Source of the DNA: Rhodeus uyekii
Lineage: Eukaryota; Chordata; Actinopteri; Cypriniformes; Acheilognathidae
Assembly: GCA_037043235.1 (NCBI GenBank)
Contig: JAWRVZ010000056.1
Span: forward strand, 2,687,001-2,751,000
Direction of reading: 5' to 3'
Length of the DNA stretch: 64,000 bases
In this document: positions 21,657-31,752 of the stretch, one piece after another
Position numbering within the stretch: position 1 is the first letter of the stretch
Layout: every line of letters begins with the position of its first letter
Translations under genes and position numbers: made by a program
The notes under the pieces: generated by a model
The model's input: the letters and a program-made list of their open reading frames with translations, nothing else
Database searches by the model: none
What the model was told of the DNA's origin: nothing

Positions 21657-21659
21657 TAT

Positions 21660-22600
21660 TACAATATAGAAAAATATTTTGGTGTTTGACGTCAACAGTC
21701 AGTGAGTGCATTTTGAATGCTCACCATTTTATGTGAATTTTACTGTACATTTCCAATAAGACTTTTCAAGACAGTTTCTGAAACCTTTGTTCTATTCTGT
21801 GCAAGTTGTTGAAAAGAAATAAAGATGCCCTTAAATCCCCTTTAAATGAAATAAAGAGATTTCTGAATTACCTTTGCTGACATAAAGGTGTACCGAACTT
21901 GAATTTCAAGTTCATCAAGAAACATTTTAAAGAATACCATTACAATGAAGGTAGAGATTGTGAAAAGCGATATTATTATCTCAGTCCTTCTCAGCTCATA
22001 TTTTACAATACAATTGTTCTCTACTTTCCACAGGCTGCATCTTGTTTAGCAGAAGCAATTACATACTATACTTAATAAATCACAATACATGCCATAAAAT
22101 ACGATGGAGACATTTCTGAAAGCATCTCGACTTATTGAAGTGTTTTGATGCAGCCATACAGCTCGGATCATTTTAAGACTTTTCATGGGTGGAGTGTGTG
22201 ACAATGTCGTGGTATTACATTTTCTTGACAGTGTCTGTAGAGTTTGTCAGCCATTTCGGTGTTTAATATGAATTTTTTTGGCGTAATACATGTTTATGGC
22301 ATGCACAAAGGCACAAGGTCCCGTTTCCTTCCATTTCACAGCACATTTGTAATGGATACTCAGAGATGTGGAACTTCCATCTAGATGCTCACGCTAGATG
22401 TTTGATGAAAGTTATTCATCACATTTGAATTATTATAATCAGTTTCCTGTCTCGCTAACTGCTGTGTTCATTTTTACGATGCTTGTGATGAGAAGCATTT
22501 GTTTCTAGCCAGCAATATCGATGAAATTTATATTTTCCATAAGTACTCGTAAAACCTTCAATGCATGACGTGGGGCAGGTTTGCGCTGCAGAGACAGACA
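21660..22600. other. AT-rich non-coding DNA
   Basis: No gene, transposon end or tandem repeat was recognised. Confidence 0.5.
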
Positions 22601-22602
22601 CC

Positions 22603-22603
22603 A

Positions 22604-22644
<41 letters not shown>

Positions 22645-22650
22645 ACAAAC
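22603..22650. repeat. (CA)n microsatellite
   Basis: An imperfect CA tract of about 20 units with CACTCACACACAAAC at its right edge. Confidence 0.93.
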
Positions 22651-22719
22651 ACACAGAGATAAATGGAGCAATTTAAGAGCCAAACATGTTGTCACCATAA
22701 ACATCTTTCAAACACAATA

Positions 22720-23300
22720 ATGCCAATGAGAAAGGTTTGTCTCACCAACAAAAACAACGCAACAAGAACTAATCGAGCCAGCACCCGCCGGCTATAATCC
22801 CACTCGCAGTGCCAGCTAAACAGACAGTGAGATCAGCTCTCACCAGTGTGAATTATTCTCTAAATTACACAGTGAGACACACAAATAAGAGCTGTGAGCA
22901 AACGACGGACGGATAAAAGTCATAATTAACGAATAGAAGCGATACAGAAGCAACTGAGGGGCAGGAGAGCATTAGTCTTATATGTAGTGAGAGGTGCAAA
23001 TTCCCAGATGCTGCTACGGCATAGGTGGAATAAGATTGTCACTCTAATGCCTCTCTGAGGTTCTGATGAGCTTGGGAATAAATATGCAGAAAAGCCTTTC
23101 AGGGAAAAAAAGAGGCAATCAAGGGTAGCAGCGGCACGGGTCGGACTATAAATCTTTGTCTGTTTCAATCGCTGCTGTGGCCGAAACGGTGTAAAATTCG
23201 AGCAGGGATGTCATCAATTTCTGTTAGCTCCTCCGTCCCTCTTTGTGTCGACAGCATAGCCATGATGGATTGATTTTGTCACTTGGGCTCAGTTCACAGT
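22720..23300. promoter_or_regulatory. Candidate conserved non-coding block
   Basis: The sequence is unrepetitive with balanced composition, holding motifs such as CTAATCGAGCC, GTGAATTATTCTCTAAATTAC and GTCATAATTAACG. The open frame on the minus strand at 22926-23168 shows no protein-family resemblance. Its quality differs from the flanking AT-rich DNA; regulatory function is an inference. Confidence 0.25.
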
Positions 23301-24060
23301 ATGTTAACATGGAAGGGCAGAGTTGGGTTATGGAGAAAGGGTTATTAGAATCCTAGATGTGACCGGACGCTTGTGCAGGCTCTCTCTCTCTTTCTTTCTC
23401 TGTTCTTATGTCAGCTCAAAACTGACAGTTCCACTAAAACAGGGGAATGAATGCAACTGGACAGATGTTACCATAATATCATAGGACAAAAACAGATATT
23501 GGTGTCATTCTTAAACTTGAATGTTGAATGACTTAAATGGGTACATTGAGCACAAACTTTTAATGGGAATCAAAAAAGACATAAGTCAAATAATTATACT
23601 ACTTACATATCAAATATTTTTGTGGAGGAATATTCTGGGTTCAATACAATTTCAATCAATGCCGTTTTTTACAAATAACAATCATTTACACCTGTTCTTT
23701 GTTTTTTCGAGGATTAGAATTGAACAAACAGTCATCTATTGAATGAACAATAAGTGTAATGTAGGTTAAGTAAGAATATGTAGGCCAATCCTTATTTCAG
23801 ACAATAAAGTAATCTAACGGGTTGATTAAGGGTATGCATGTATAAATTAAAATATATGTGCACTGATAGCAAAAATAATATATGTTATCGCTTTACCTAA
23901 AATTCTAGATCAAAGGAAAGTACCTTTTGTGTTGCATATATTGAAAAGAAAAGGATGCTTACAGAATATCTTTACAAAATAGTGAAAAGTAAAGGTCTTC
24001 AAAAAGATGGCCCCACTATAACTAATGCAGAATTAGTCCCAATAACCCCTTTGGATTAGA
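23300..24060. other. Non-coding DNA
   Basis: A CT-rich patch at about 23381-23401 and otherwise AT-rich unique sequence. No feature was recognised. Confidence 0.45.
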
Positions 24061-24560
24061 CATCCTTTACATTCTCAGACACTGTCTTCAAACCCCAGAC
24101 AGATGATTTAAGAATTCCTGGTTATCATTGTCAGTTGTAGATATAACACTGGGCAAAGGCGGCAAGAGGTCAGGAGAGCAGGCGTCATTAGCAGTGGGCC
24201 GCCCCTCTGTTTCCTGTTTCATGTGTTGAGTCTGCACTCCATTCCCCATGCCCATTAGGTGAAAAATCCTGGCAGATAATTTGTTTAGTAAATGAAACAG
24301 ATGTCTTTTCCAATTTTTTGGAGTATGTTCCCGAGAGATTCTCCTCCCCTCCGTCCAGGGGGTCAGGCCAAATGCATCTGAGGGGTGGCTTGAAGGAAGA
24401 AAAAAATAACAAGGCACAGCAAAGTGCCTGGGGAGCGCAAACATCATTCACTTCTCCCATAATCATCAAGGCGATGCTCGGATGCCTCCTTAATTTACAT
24501 AATACCATCCTGACACTTTTACTCTAGCTATCCATCACCGGCAGGATGAGGCCTTCTCCT
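24060..24560. promoter_or_regulatory. Candidate conserved non-coding block
   Basis: Unrepetitive and mixed in composition over about 500 bases. Notable segments are CATTAGGTGAAAAATCC near 24254, CAGATAATTTGTTTAG near 24272, and CTTAATTTACATAATACC near 24490, all of the type often seen in vertebrate developmental enhancers. Overlapping open frames on both strands cancel any coding interpretation. Confidence 0.3.
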
Positions 24561-25440
24561 TTCTGTCTCTTTTCCTCCCTCTGATTGTGTCTTGTGTTTA
24601 TCTGGCCAAGCACAAAAGATTGATTCCCCACTGTTTCTCTCCCTTATGTTCAGCAGATATGAATTTTTGCAGAATGATGAAGCACCAAGTCAGCTAATAA
24701 TAAACAGAAAACACATATTCAAAAAGAAAAAAAATGACAAAAAAGACAAAAGCACAACATAAAAAAGATACATACATACAAATAAACAAACATATAAATA
24801 TAATTATTCTATTCTTTCTTAAATTTAATAATAGTTTAATTTATTTAACCCCCATGTTGTGTTGTTTTAGAGAGCCCAAAGCCCTTTAACATACTTAAAA
24901 TTTATTTGATATTTCATGATGTTCTATATATTTAATACATTATAAAATGTTGTATTGTATTGCGAGGGCTCTAGATGACAATGCTTATAAATGTGAACAA
25001 TTTAATGTTTCTACAGTATTTTAAAATCGATCGACAGTTGATAAAGCTATACTTGCATCTATAAACAGTTTCATCAGATATTATCTCATTAGAGCAGCTG
25101 CCAATATTTGCTGCACGCAACAATGAATACAGCTTGAGTGATGTCAGTTTTGCAAAAGATTCATGAAATGACCTTGTTGGTGATTTATAGATTTGAATCA
25201 GTCACACTCGGTCAATCATCTCCTACTGTTACCAAAATCGCATACTGTTTAGTTGGTACTTGCGTTGTTTGGAAATTCACTTTGCGACCAATAAACAAAC
25301 ATGTTCAAATTTCATACACAGAGAAGTCATATGACTGCCTTTTATCGAACCACACACAAGATAACATTTATTTATTTTTTCAGTATATCTAACAACTTAT
25401 AAAAGTAGCAATTATATATCTGCATGATCAAATAATAATT
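24560..25440. other. AT-rich non-coding DNA
   Basis: Short ATAC/AAAC tracts near 24770-24800. No gene was recognised. Confidence 0.5.
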
Positions 25441-25694
25441 ACAATATAGCCATCTAGTTTGGTGCAGGAGATAAATGCACAAAGACAAGTGGAATACACT
25501 TAAACAATTTTTTAAATTATGAATACTAAGGACAGATGGTGCTTAGCACAGATGGTGCACGGATGTGGACAAAGAGAAAACAAAGGGCAGATATACATTT
25601 GGGGACGATTACAACAACGGGACACAGCCGACAAGACTAACAGGTGATGACAATGGAAGAACCATGAAGAAAACAAGACAAAACAGAACTCTAA
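25440..25694 (-). repeat. Probable 3' LTR remnant of a minus-strand retroelement
   Basis: On the minus strand the segment begins TGTTAGAGTTCTGTTTTGTC at 25694, a start common to cyprinid Ty3/gypsy-type LTRs, and is preceded by a purine stretch AGGAAG. It follows the repeat-coding frame at 25704-27287 in the expected order. The far boundary is not defined and no partner LTR was found, so the left coordinate is approximate. Confidence 0.45.
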
Positions 25695-25703
25695 CAGTAC
25701 TTC

Positions 25704-27287
25704 CTAAAAGGTGTGGGCTTGAGTCGTAAAAAATACAACAGAGGAGGGAGATAGGGGGCTCTGGAGGACAAGGAGTAACATAGATGCTCCATGGGGGGAG
25801 TGGAGGGTGGGAGGAGAAAAATAACATATTCCAGACAAGGGCCAAGGACTATGGAACGGGCACCCCAGAGTGATGCTGCATCCCGGCAGTTCAGGAGCAG
25901 GCTCAAGGGCACGAGAGATTTCAGAGTCCTGAAAGAGTTCTGGAATGGGCTCAAAGGTCTGAAAGTGTTCAGGAGTAGGCTCAGAGTCCTGAGAGAGTTC
26001 AGGAGTAGGCTCAGAGTCCTGAGAGAGTTCAGGGGTAGGCTCAGAGTCCTGAGAGAGTTCAGGAGTAGGCTCAGAGTCCTGAGAGAGTTCAGGGGTAGGC
26101 TCAGAGTCCTGAGAGAGTTCAGGGGTAGGCTCATAGTCCTGAGAGAGTTCAGGGGTAGGCTCAGAGTCCTGAGAGAGTTCAGGGGTAGGCTCATAGTCCT
26201 GAGAGAGTTCAGGAGTAGGCTCAGAGTCCTGAGAGAGTTCAGGGGTAGGCTCAGAGTCCTGAGAGAGTTCAGGGGTAGGCTCATAGTCCTGAGAGAGTTC
26301 AGGAGTAGGCTCAGAGTCCTGAGAGAGTTCAGGGGTAGGCTCAGAGTCCTGAGAGAGTTCAGGAGTAGGTTCAGAGTCCTGAGAGAGTTCAGGGGTAGGC
26401 TCAGAGTCCTGAGAGAGTTCAGGAGTAGGCTCAGAGTCCTGAGAGAGTTCAGGGGTAGGCTCATAGTCCTGAGAGAGTTCAGGAGTAGGCTCAGAGTCCT
26501 GAGAGAGTTCAGGGGTAGGCTCAGAGTCCTGAGAGAGTTCAGGAGTAGGCTCAGAGTCCTGAGAGAGTTCAGGAGTAGGCTCAGAGTCCTGAGAGAGTTC
26601 AGGGGTAGGCTCATAGTCCTGAGAGAGTTCAGGGGTAGGCTCAGAGTCCTGAGAGAGTTCAGGAGTAGGTTCAGAGTCCTGAGAGAGTTCAGGGGTAGGC
26701 TCAGAGTCCTGAGAGAGTTCAGGAGTAGGCTCAGAGTCCTGAGAGAGTTCAGGGGTAGGCTCAGAGTCCTGAGAGAGTTCAGGGGTAGGCTCAGAGTCCT
26801 GAGAGAGTTCAGGGGTAGGCTCATAGTCCTGAGAGAGTTCAGGAGTAGGCTCAAAGTCCTGAGAGAGTTCAGGGGTAGGCTCAGAGTCCTGAGAGAGTTC
26901 AGGAGTAAGCTCAGAGTCCTGAGAGAGTTCAGGGGTAGGCTCAGAGTCCTGAGAGAGTTCAGGGGTAGGCTCAGAGTCCTGAGAGAGTTCAGGGGTAGGC
27001 TCAGAGTCCTGAGAGAGTTCAGGAGTAGGCTCAGAGTCCTGAGAGAGTTCAGGGGTAGGCTCAGAGTCCTGAGAGAGTTCAGAACAGGGCTCAGGGATGT
27101 GAGAGAGTTCAGAGTTGGGTCCTGGAGTTTGAGACTCTTGATAAGCACTGCATGTAGCCCACATACACTGGAGCACATCGGCCATAACAATCATCACCAC
27201 CTCCCCTGAAGAGCACTCGGGGATGTGCCTCACTGGAGCAGACAGGAGAAATTGTCTTGCTGGAACAGATGGGGAAACTTGTCTCAC
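25704..27287 (-). CDS. 527-codon open frame of 10-residue repeats inside LTR element remnant
   Basis: The minus-strand frame is uninterrupted for 527 codons. After a roughly 60-residue head (MRQVSPSVPARQFLLSAPVR onward) it consists of about 36 copies of SEPTPELSQD with F, Y and L variants at position 1 or 2, then a tail with hydrophobic and serine/proline-rich sequence. The tract is acidic and proline-rich and has no enzyme domain or clear signal peptide. Upstream on the same strand (27470-27575) is a gag-like fragment, and downstream is an LTR-like segment, so the frame is probably the repeat region that follows gag in this element type, as at 7678-8338. All three long frames across the array (including 25691-27190 minus and 25791-27209 plus) are open because the unit is 30 bp with no stops. 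I cannot tell whether any is translated; the gag-proximal context favours this one. Confidence 0.4.
   Translation of the reverse strand: MRQVSPSVPARQFLLSAPVRHIPECSSGEVVMIVMADVLQCMWATCSAYQESQTPGPNSELSHIPEPCSELSQDSEPTPELSQDSEPTPELSQDSEPTPELSQDSEPTPELSQDSEPTPELSQDSELTPELSQDSEPTPELSQDFEPTPELSQDYEPTPELSQDSEPTPELSQDSEPTPELSQDSEPTPELSQDSEPTPELSQDSEPTPELSQDSEPTPELSQDYEPTPELSQDSEPTPELSQDSEPTPELSQDSEPTPELSQDSEPTPELSQDYEPTPELSQDSEPTPELSQDSEPTPELSQDSEPTPELSQDSEPTPELSQDSEPTPELSQDYEPTPELSQDSEPTPELSQDSEPTPELSQDYEPTPELSQDSEPTPELSQDYEPTPELSQDSEPTPELSQDSEPTPELSQDSEPTPELSQDSEPTPELSQDSEPTPEHFQTFEPIPELFQDSEISRALEPAPELPGCSITLGCPFHSPWPLSGICYFSPPTLHSPHGASMLLLVLQSPLSPSSVVFFTTQAHTF
25891..27120. repeat. 30-bp minisatellite, about 36 near-identical units
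   Basis: The unit GGCTCAGAGTCCTGAGAGAG followed by TTCAGGAGTA repeats in exact 30-bp register from about 25971 to 27070, with diverged units at both edges. Variation is confined to a few sites: A/G in AGGAGTA versus AGGGGTA, G/T in TCAGAG versus TCATAG, and a rare C/T in GGTTC. The block 26341-26460 is identical to 26641-26760, showing segmental duplication inside the array. Low divergence implies recent expansion or homogenisation. Confidence 0.97.
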
Positions 27288-27466
27288 TGGATTGGATTGG
27301 AGAGCTTGACTTACTAGTTCTTACTGTGTGGTAGATTTTGGGTGAGCTGAAGTGCTCAACTATGCTCCGGATGGGACTGGAGGATGGCTGGGAATAGCCT
27401 CTATATACCCAACAACAAAATCAAAACTGTTTAGTAGAAGGAAATAAATAATCCACTATGGGATCA

Positions 27467-27578
27467 TAGCAATCATCTGGAGAAATGAATGAGAACAGTT
27501 CATCATCCAGCCCCATCCAGAAACATGAATTGAGCGACGTGTCGCTCCAGCTCACTCTTGAGAGCAGCAATGGCAGTT
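27467..27578 (-). pseudogene. Gag-like capsid fragment (second LTR element)
   Basis: On the minus strand the sequence reads LSRVSWSDTSLNSCFWMGLD then DELF, the same W-x-D-x-x-L-x3-F-x2-GLD pattern as the gag remnant at 7326-7400 (VSWDDSALNFCFEWGLD). The surrounding frame is broken by stops and shifts. It lies upstream, in minus orientation, of the repeat-coding frame at 25704-27287, matching the gene order of the element at 6828-8400. This shows the two tandem-repeat frames belong to one family of Ty3/gypsy-type non-autonomous elements. Confidence 0.6.
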
Positions 27579-28231
27579 CATAACACAGCAAGCGTCCACT
27601 AGTCTCTACTGTAGTGTCTGTGTGCTAAAGTCCCAGAATGCATTGCATTGCTGACATCACAATTCCATTTTCAACTTTAAGAAAAATATCAATATTGAAT
27701 TGGGAGTGTAGGTTTATATGAATGCATTCCTAAATGGAACTGACTAAATTCAGAAAAAAAAAATTTAAATTCAGAATTTTTTTTTCCTACTACCTTGTAT
27801 AAAGTAGTTTTAGGGCCCGTCCACACGGGAACGCGAATCACTGTAACCGCATACATTTCGTATCGGATTGGCGTTGCGTCCACACGGATCCGGCGTTCTG
27901 GGTGGCTGAATCCGCTCTCTTTGGAGAACGGGTTCTAAGGTGGAAAGATCTGAGAACGACACCCTTGTGTTCTCGTGTGGACGGCCAATCCGCATCTTTT
28001 GTGAGAACGATGATGTCATCACATCACGTGTCGGCTGCGTCACACGTAACAGCAACAACAGTAATGGCGGACTACATGATTGTGCTCGTGCTGCAGGACG
28101 GCTAAAAGTACATAAAGTTGCCTTTTACGGATCTGGTTTTGCGTTTCCATCGTGATCATGGCATGCCACAGTGTTTGGGAGCGGTCGACGGCACACGCAT
28201 AGAAATCAAGCAGCTGTCTGCCAACTCGGTG

Positions 28232-28457
28232 GACTACATCAGTGGTCCCCAACCTTTTTTGTGCCACGGACCGGTAAACGCGTGAAAATTTTGCCGCGGA
28301 CCGGTGGCGGCTCCAGTTTGTTGAGCGAGTCCGCGCGAGATTAAACACACTTCCTCGTTGCTAAAGCAGCAGCGTCACAGCCGCTTGTAGCAGCTCACGG
28401 ACCGGTCCGTGTACCATTTCATCCACGGACCGGGGGGTGGGGACCACTGGACTACAT
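28232..28457. repeat. 8-bp target-site duplication GACTACAT of the nested hAT element
   Basis: GACTACAT is present immediately before the element (28232-28239) and immediately after (28450-28457), an exact 8-bp duplication diagnostic for hAT insertion. Both copies lie in the Harbinger transposase frame. Confidence 0.95.
28240..28449. mobile_element. Non-autonomous hAT element (CAGTGGTCCCCAACC type)
   Basis: The 210-bp element starts CAGTGGTCCCCAACC and ends GGTGGGGACCACTG, giving imperfect inverted ends. The interior repeats the CACGGACCGG motif at both ends (about 28266, 28397 and 28425). It has no coding capacity and is flanked by a perfect 8-bp duplication. Ends of this style belong to widespread non-autonomous hAT families of vertebrates and invertebrates. 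Confidence 0.93.
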
Positions 28458-29300
28458 CAACAGGAAAGGCAAACATTCTATCAATGTACAGGCAGTCTGT
28501 GATTATAAGTACAGATTTATGGATGTTGTGATAAAGTGGCCCGGGAGTGTACACGATGCACGGGTTTTTGCTAATTCAACGCTCAACCTGTACTTTAAGA
28601 CTGGTCAGATCCCTCCTCTGAAAAAACTGATTGTGGACATGAGTGTGCTTTTGGTCGTCTCAAAGCCAGATATGCTGCACTGAAAAGGCTTCACAGACTG
28701 TAACGAGGGAGAGGGAAAGAGAGTGAGGAGAGTACTCACAAAGTACCTTGACCATTAAAAATGCTGGCCATCAAGTTTTGTTCAGTTTTTTTTTTTACAG
28801 TATTTACCTTTTTGAAAATGTACTAATGTTTATTTTGAAAGTGTTGTATTGAATATGTCAAGTGAAAATAAATGAGAGCAAAAATTCAAGAACTGGTTTT
28901 TATTGGAAAATAGAACAATTAAAAATAACCTGAAAAAACAGGTATAAAGTGCAGCAGTGCATATAGTGCAGGGCAAACAATATAAAAGCAAGAATTACAA
29001 TGCAACAGGGCAGTCACTCCGTGTCATCTTGCAGCAGTGCACGTCTGTAAATATTCAGCGCGCAAGGTTGTGCGCATGCTCAAACTCTTCTTCTCCGTGT
29101 ACAGTGTGTATCTGTGTCAGAATTACAGCGCCACATACTGGTCTGGCATTTATACTACACCGTTCTCAGTGGGTTTCAGCGTTCTCGTGTGGACGCTGAG
29201 ATTTCTTGCACCGATGCCGTGTTTACGGCATTTTTTTTTAGAACGAAGGAAAAAAAAGAGCGGTTAGGGAATGCACCGTTCTCGTGTGGACGTGGCCTTA

Positions 29301-29811
29301 AAGAACAGTGCTGCTTTGTGTACTGCTGTACCCAAATAAATCGCCCAAAGAAAGTGTCACCTACTGTCAGGAAGTGATTTTGCAGTTTCATTCAGTCCAT
29401 CTGCTGGTTTTGTTTCGTGCAGGTGTCTTATGCAGGGTCATTTAACAAATCTAAAGTCAGACCGTTCTCTTTTTCTTTCAATTTTGAAATGATAAAATCT
29501 AATTCAAATCTAAAACAATTGCTCATGTGACATGTGTGTAGCATTATTGTTTGGATCAAGATTAAAATGCAGTGGTTGCCTATAACTTCAAATGGCAACA
29601 GATATTTTTGTTTAAGGCCAGATTGCTTGTTATAGAGCAAACACACAACAAATACATTTGAATGAAAAAAATAAACAGCAAGTAGTACCGGAATCGACCG
29701 GTTTGCTTGAAAAATCATGATCGGTGTACCACTACTCAGTGGAAGTAATAGTTCACCTAGGTATTTTTCACCTACTATTTGGACATACTACTCTGTTGTA
29801 GTCTTACTTTT
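29301..29811. other. AT-rich non-coding DNA
   Basis: No feature was recognised between the Harbinger element and the SINE. Confidence 0.5.
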
Positions 29812-29938
29812 TTTCCACTTTCTTACATTGCCTTCAAGGCACATAGACACATAGATATTCTAATCAGTTCTTGCTTTGCCTATGAATCGAACCCGTGACA
29901 TTGGTGTTGCAAGTGCCACACTCTACTGTTTGAGAGAC
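29812..29938 (-). mobile_element. tRNA-derived SINE (minus strand)
   Basis: Read on the minus strand, CAAACAGTAGAGTGTGGCAC is followed by GCAACACCAATGTCACGGG and a B-box-like GGGTTCGATTCA (29895 to 29884). This is the promoter layout of a tRNA-derived SINE. The body then continues AAGCAAGAACTGATTAGAAT and CCTTGAAGGCAATGTAAG, matching the cyprinid SINE also seen at 63141-63252. It is not a functional tRNA: it cannot form a cloverleaf and lacks an acceptor stem. Confidence 0.75.
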
Positions 29939-29939
29939 A

Positions 29940-31546
29940 GGAAAGCCTAATCCGTAGTTTAATGCTTATTTCATAGTTTATACACTAAAACGTCCCCTTT
30001 TCTTGAAACATTACTGATACCAATTGTTTTTTTTGTTCCTTTGCGGAGTCCCGAGGGTTGTTGGGAATGACCTAACAGAGTTATGTTCGTCTGGCTGAGG
30101 TTTACTTCAGATATCCTACCTGTATCCTTTCTGACTCATGTTTTATGAATAGGCTTTGGAAAAATATACAACACACTTTGCTTTTCTTTTTTTCCCCACA
30201 GTCACAGTCTTCAAAGTTTCCTTTACGATAACCAAAAACCATTAGCTGCTGTCAAACCCAGGAGAAGAGAGATTATTTTTTTTATTGAAATAAGATTAAA
30301 ATGATAACTTTGACTGCGGCCTCCACCTGATAAAATATTTCAGCTCATAAGCGTGGTGTAGGCACAGGGATTAGAGCAGAGGGAGAGAGAGAAATTCATA
30401 ATGTATAATAAGACAAAAGGTGTCATGGGAAATAACACTGATATTAAAATTAGAAAATGACGCAATCTATATGAAAAATGCAGATTTAAAAATGTAAATG
30501 ATGATCTAGTATTTCTTAGAACAGAAGTATCAGAAAAGTAAGAGCCGTAGAGGTGTCAGATGACTTGGTCTGTGACCTTTCGGTTTGTTTTAACTTTTAA
30601 CAATTAGAAGGATAAGGATTTCTAATACCATTTAAAATAAAGTTTTTTTCTTTTTCTTTTTCTTTTTCTTCTACAATTATTGCACATATGGTTTTATTAC
30701 TTAATATTGATTGAGAGACTTTATAGACTAATTGCACTTTACAACCATTGTTCTCAATGTAGCTTTTTTAAATGAACACGTTTTTAACATTATTCACGTT
30801 AAAGATTATTGTTCAACCATCATGGTAATTCATACTTTTAGTAATTCATACATCATGGTAATTTGTACTAAAATTATAAAGAGATTATTGAAATGGAAAG
30901 TTCAATGTTTTAGGACAATTACAATGTATTTACAGAATATGATAAATATTTAAGAATGTGAAACAATCAGGTGCACAGTGAGGCTTCTGACTTTCTACCC
31001 TGCTCTTCTTCTAGGTGTATAAGCAATGCACTGATGTGAAGTGATGAACTATAAGCTGAATGATGAACTATAATGAGGACACAGGGGGACCAGAATCCCG
31101 TAATACCTAATTTACAAAAATATTGAAGGTTAATAGGTGGCATTGGGCACCATTCTTATAAATTTAAGCCTTGTTTGTAATAAAATAATTACCTGAATGC
31201 GATTAGCATACTGTTGTACACAGAAGGGAGACTAATACCACATGGGGGACATTGTGAAAGGAGATACTTCCTTTTCCGTGGGGTAACACCTCAGGAATGA
31301 GGTGAAGGACAGGCAGTTGTGCTGTTTTCAAGAAGACACTTTCCATTTCCAAAGACATCTGTGGCCTGTCATTTCATTTGGTCTGACCTTGAAACTATGT
31401 TTTTGGCATTTACTGTACCTTACTTCTGGAACTAAACTTTTAACAATTCTCATTAATAGCCCATTTGTAGTAAATGTGCAGAATAATAATTCTGTTATTA
31501 TAATTCATATACTTACATTTATTTTTGTGCATATTTGTACACACAT
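29940..31546. other. AT-rich non-coding DNA
   Basis: A (TTTTTC)n-like pyrimidine tract lies at about 30643-30673. No gene was recognised; the open frame at 31302-31652 is AT-driven. Confidence 0.5.
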
Positions 31547-31752
31547 TGTGTGTGTGTGTGTGTCTGTAGTCCTGGTAAACCCTATTTTATGCAGCATAAA
31601 AATCATTATGTCTCTGGAAATTCCCCATAAAACATGGAAATCCAACATGTGAGTGTGTGCAGGTGTGTGGTCTTGGTAAACCCTAAATTGTGGGGACCAA
31701 TTGTTGATAGTAATACCATTCATTTTAATCGCTTTTTGGTCCTCATGAGGAC
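31547..31752. repeat. (GT)n-linked dispersed repeat, GTCCTGGTAAACCC type
   Basis: A GT tract (about 31547-31563) leads into AGTCCTGGTAAACCCTA, repeated as GGTCTTGGTAAACCCTAAAT at about 31670, followed by GTGGGGACCA and GGTCCTCATGAGGACCAAAC. This combination is a common teleost dispersed repeat; its class is not certain to me. Confidence 0.5.

Larger units (their letters stand above)
28169..28703 (+). pseudogene. Harbinger (HARBI1-type) transposase fragment, split and internally deleted
   Basis: The frame from 28169 reads QCLGAVDGTRIEIKQ, matching the first catalytic aspartate motif (AVDGT) of PIF/Harbinger DDE transposases and of vertebrate HARBI1. A 210-bp hAT element (28240-28449) breaks the frame inside the next motif; its target duplication repeats 8 bases. 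The frame resumes at 28458 and includes KWPGSVHDARVFANS, which carries the second catalytic aspartate. Beyond about 28640 a deletion and frame change bring in AFGRLKARYAALKR, the motif next to the catalytic glutamate, in another frame. The N-terminal half and the third catalytic residue region are gone, so the protein cannot be functional. Confidence 0.82.
27813..29297 (+). mobile_element. PIF/Harbinger transposon with nested hAT insertion
   Basis: Terminal inverted repeats are GGGCCCGTCCACACGGGAAC at the left and, read inverted, GGCCACGTCCACACGAGAAC at the right. The element is flanked by TTA (27810-27812 and 29298-29300), the expected Harbinger target duplication. The motif TTCTCGTGTGGAC recurs inside near 27971, 29181 and 29278, possible transposase-binding subterminal repeats. 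The plus strand carries a broken Harbinger transposase (28169-28703) interrupted by a 210-bp hAT element. A second Harbinger accessory (Myb-like) gene was not recognised. Confidence 0.88.

Noticed and set aside
25891..27120. Possible CRISPR array
   Set aside because: The 30-bp units are directly adjacent with no spacers, the genome is eukaryotic and no cas genes exist; it is a minisatellite.
25691..27209. Two more very long open frames over the 30-bp array (499 codons minus, 472 codons plus)
   Set aside because: They are products of a 30-bp unit lacking stops in those frames. Neither is in register with a gag remnant in a way I could show, and the LSLPLNSLRT and LREFRSRLRV repeats have no other support.
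29884..29935. tRNA gene on the minus strand
   Set aside because: There is a B box, but no acceptor stem or cloverleaf can be formed and the sequence continues into a SINE body.
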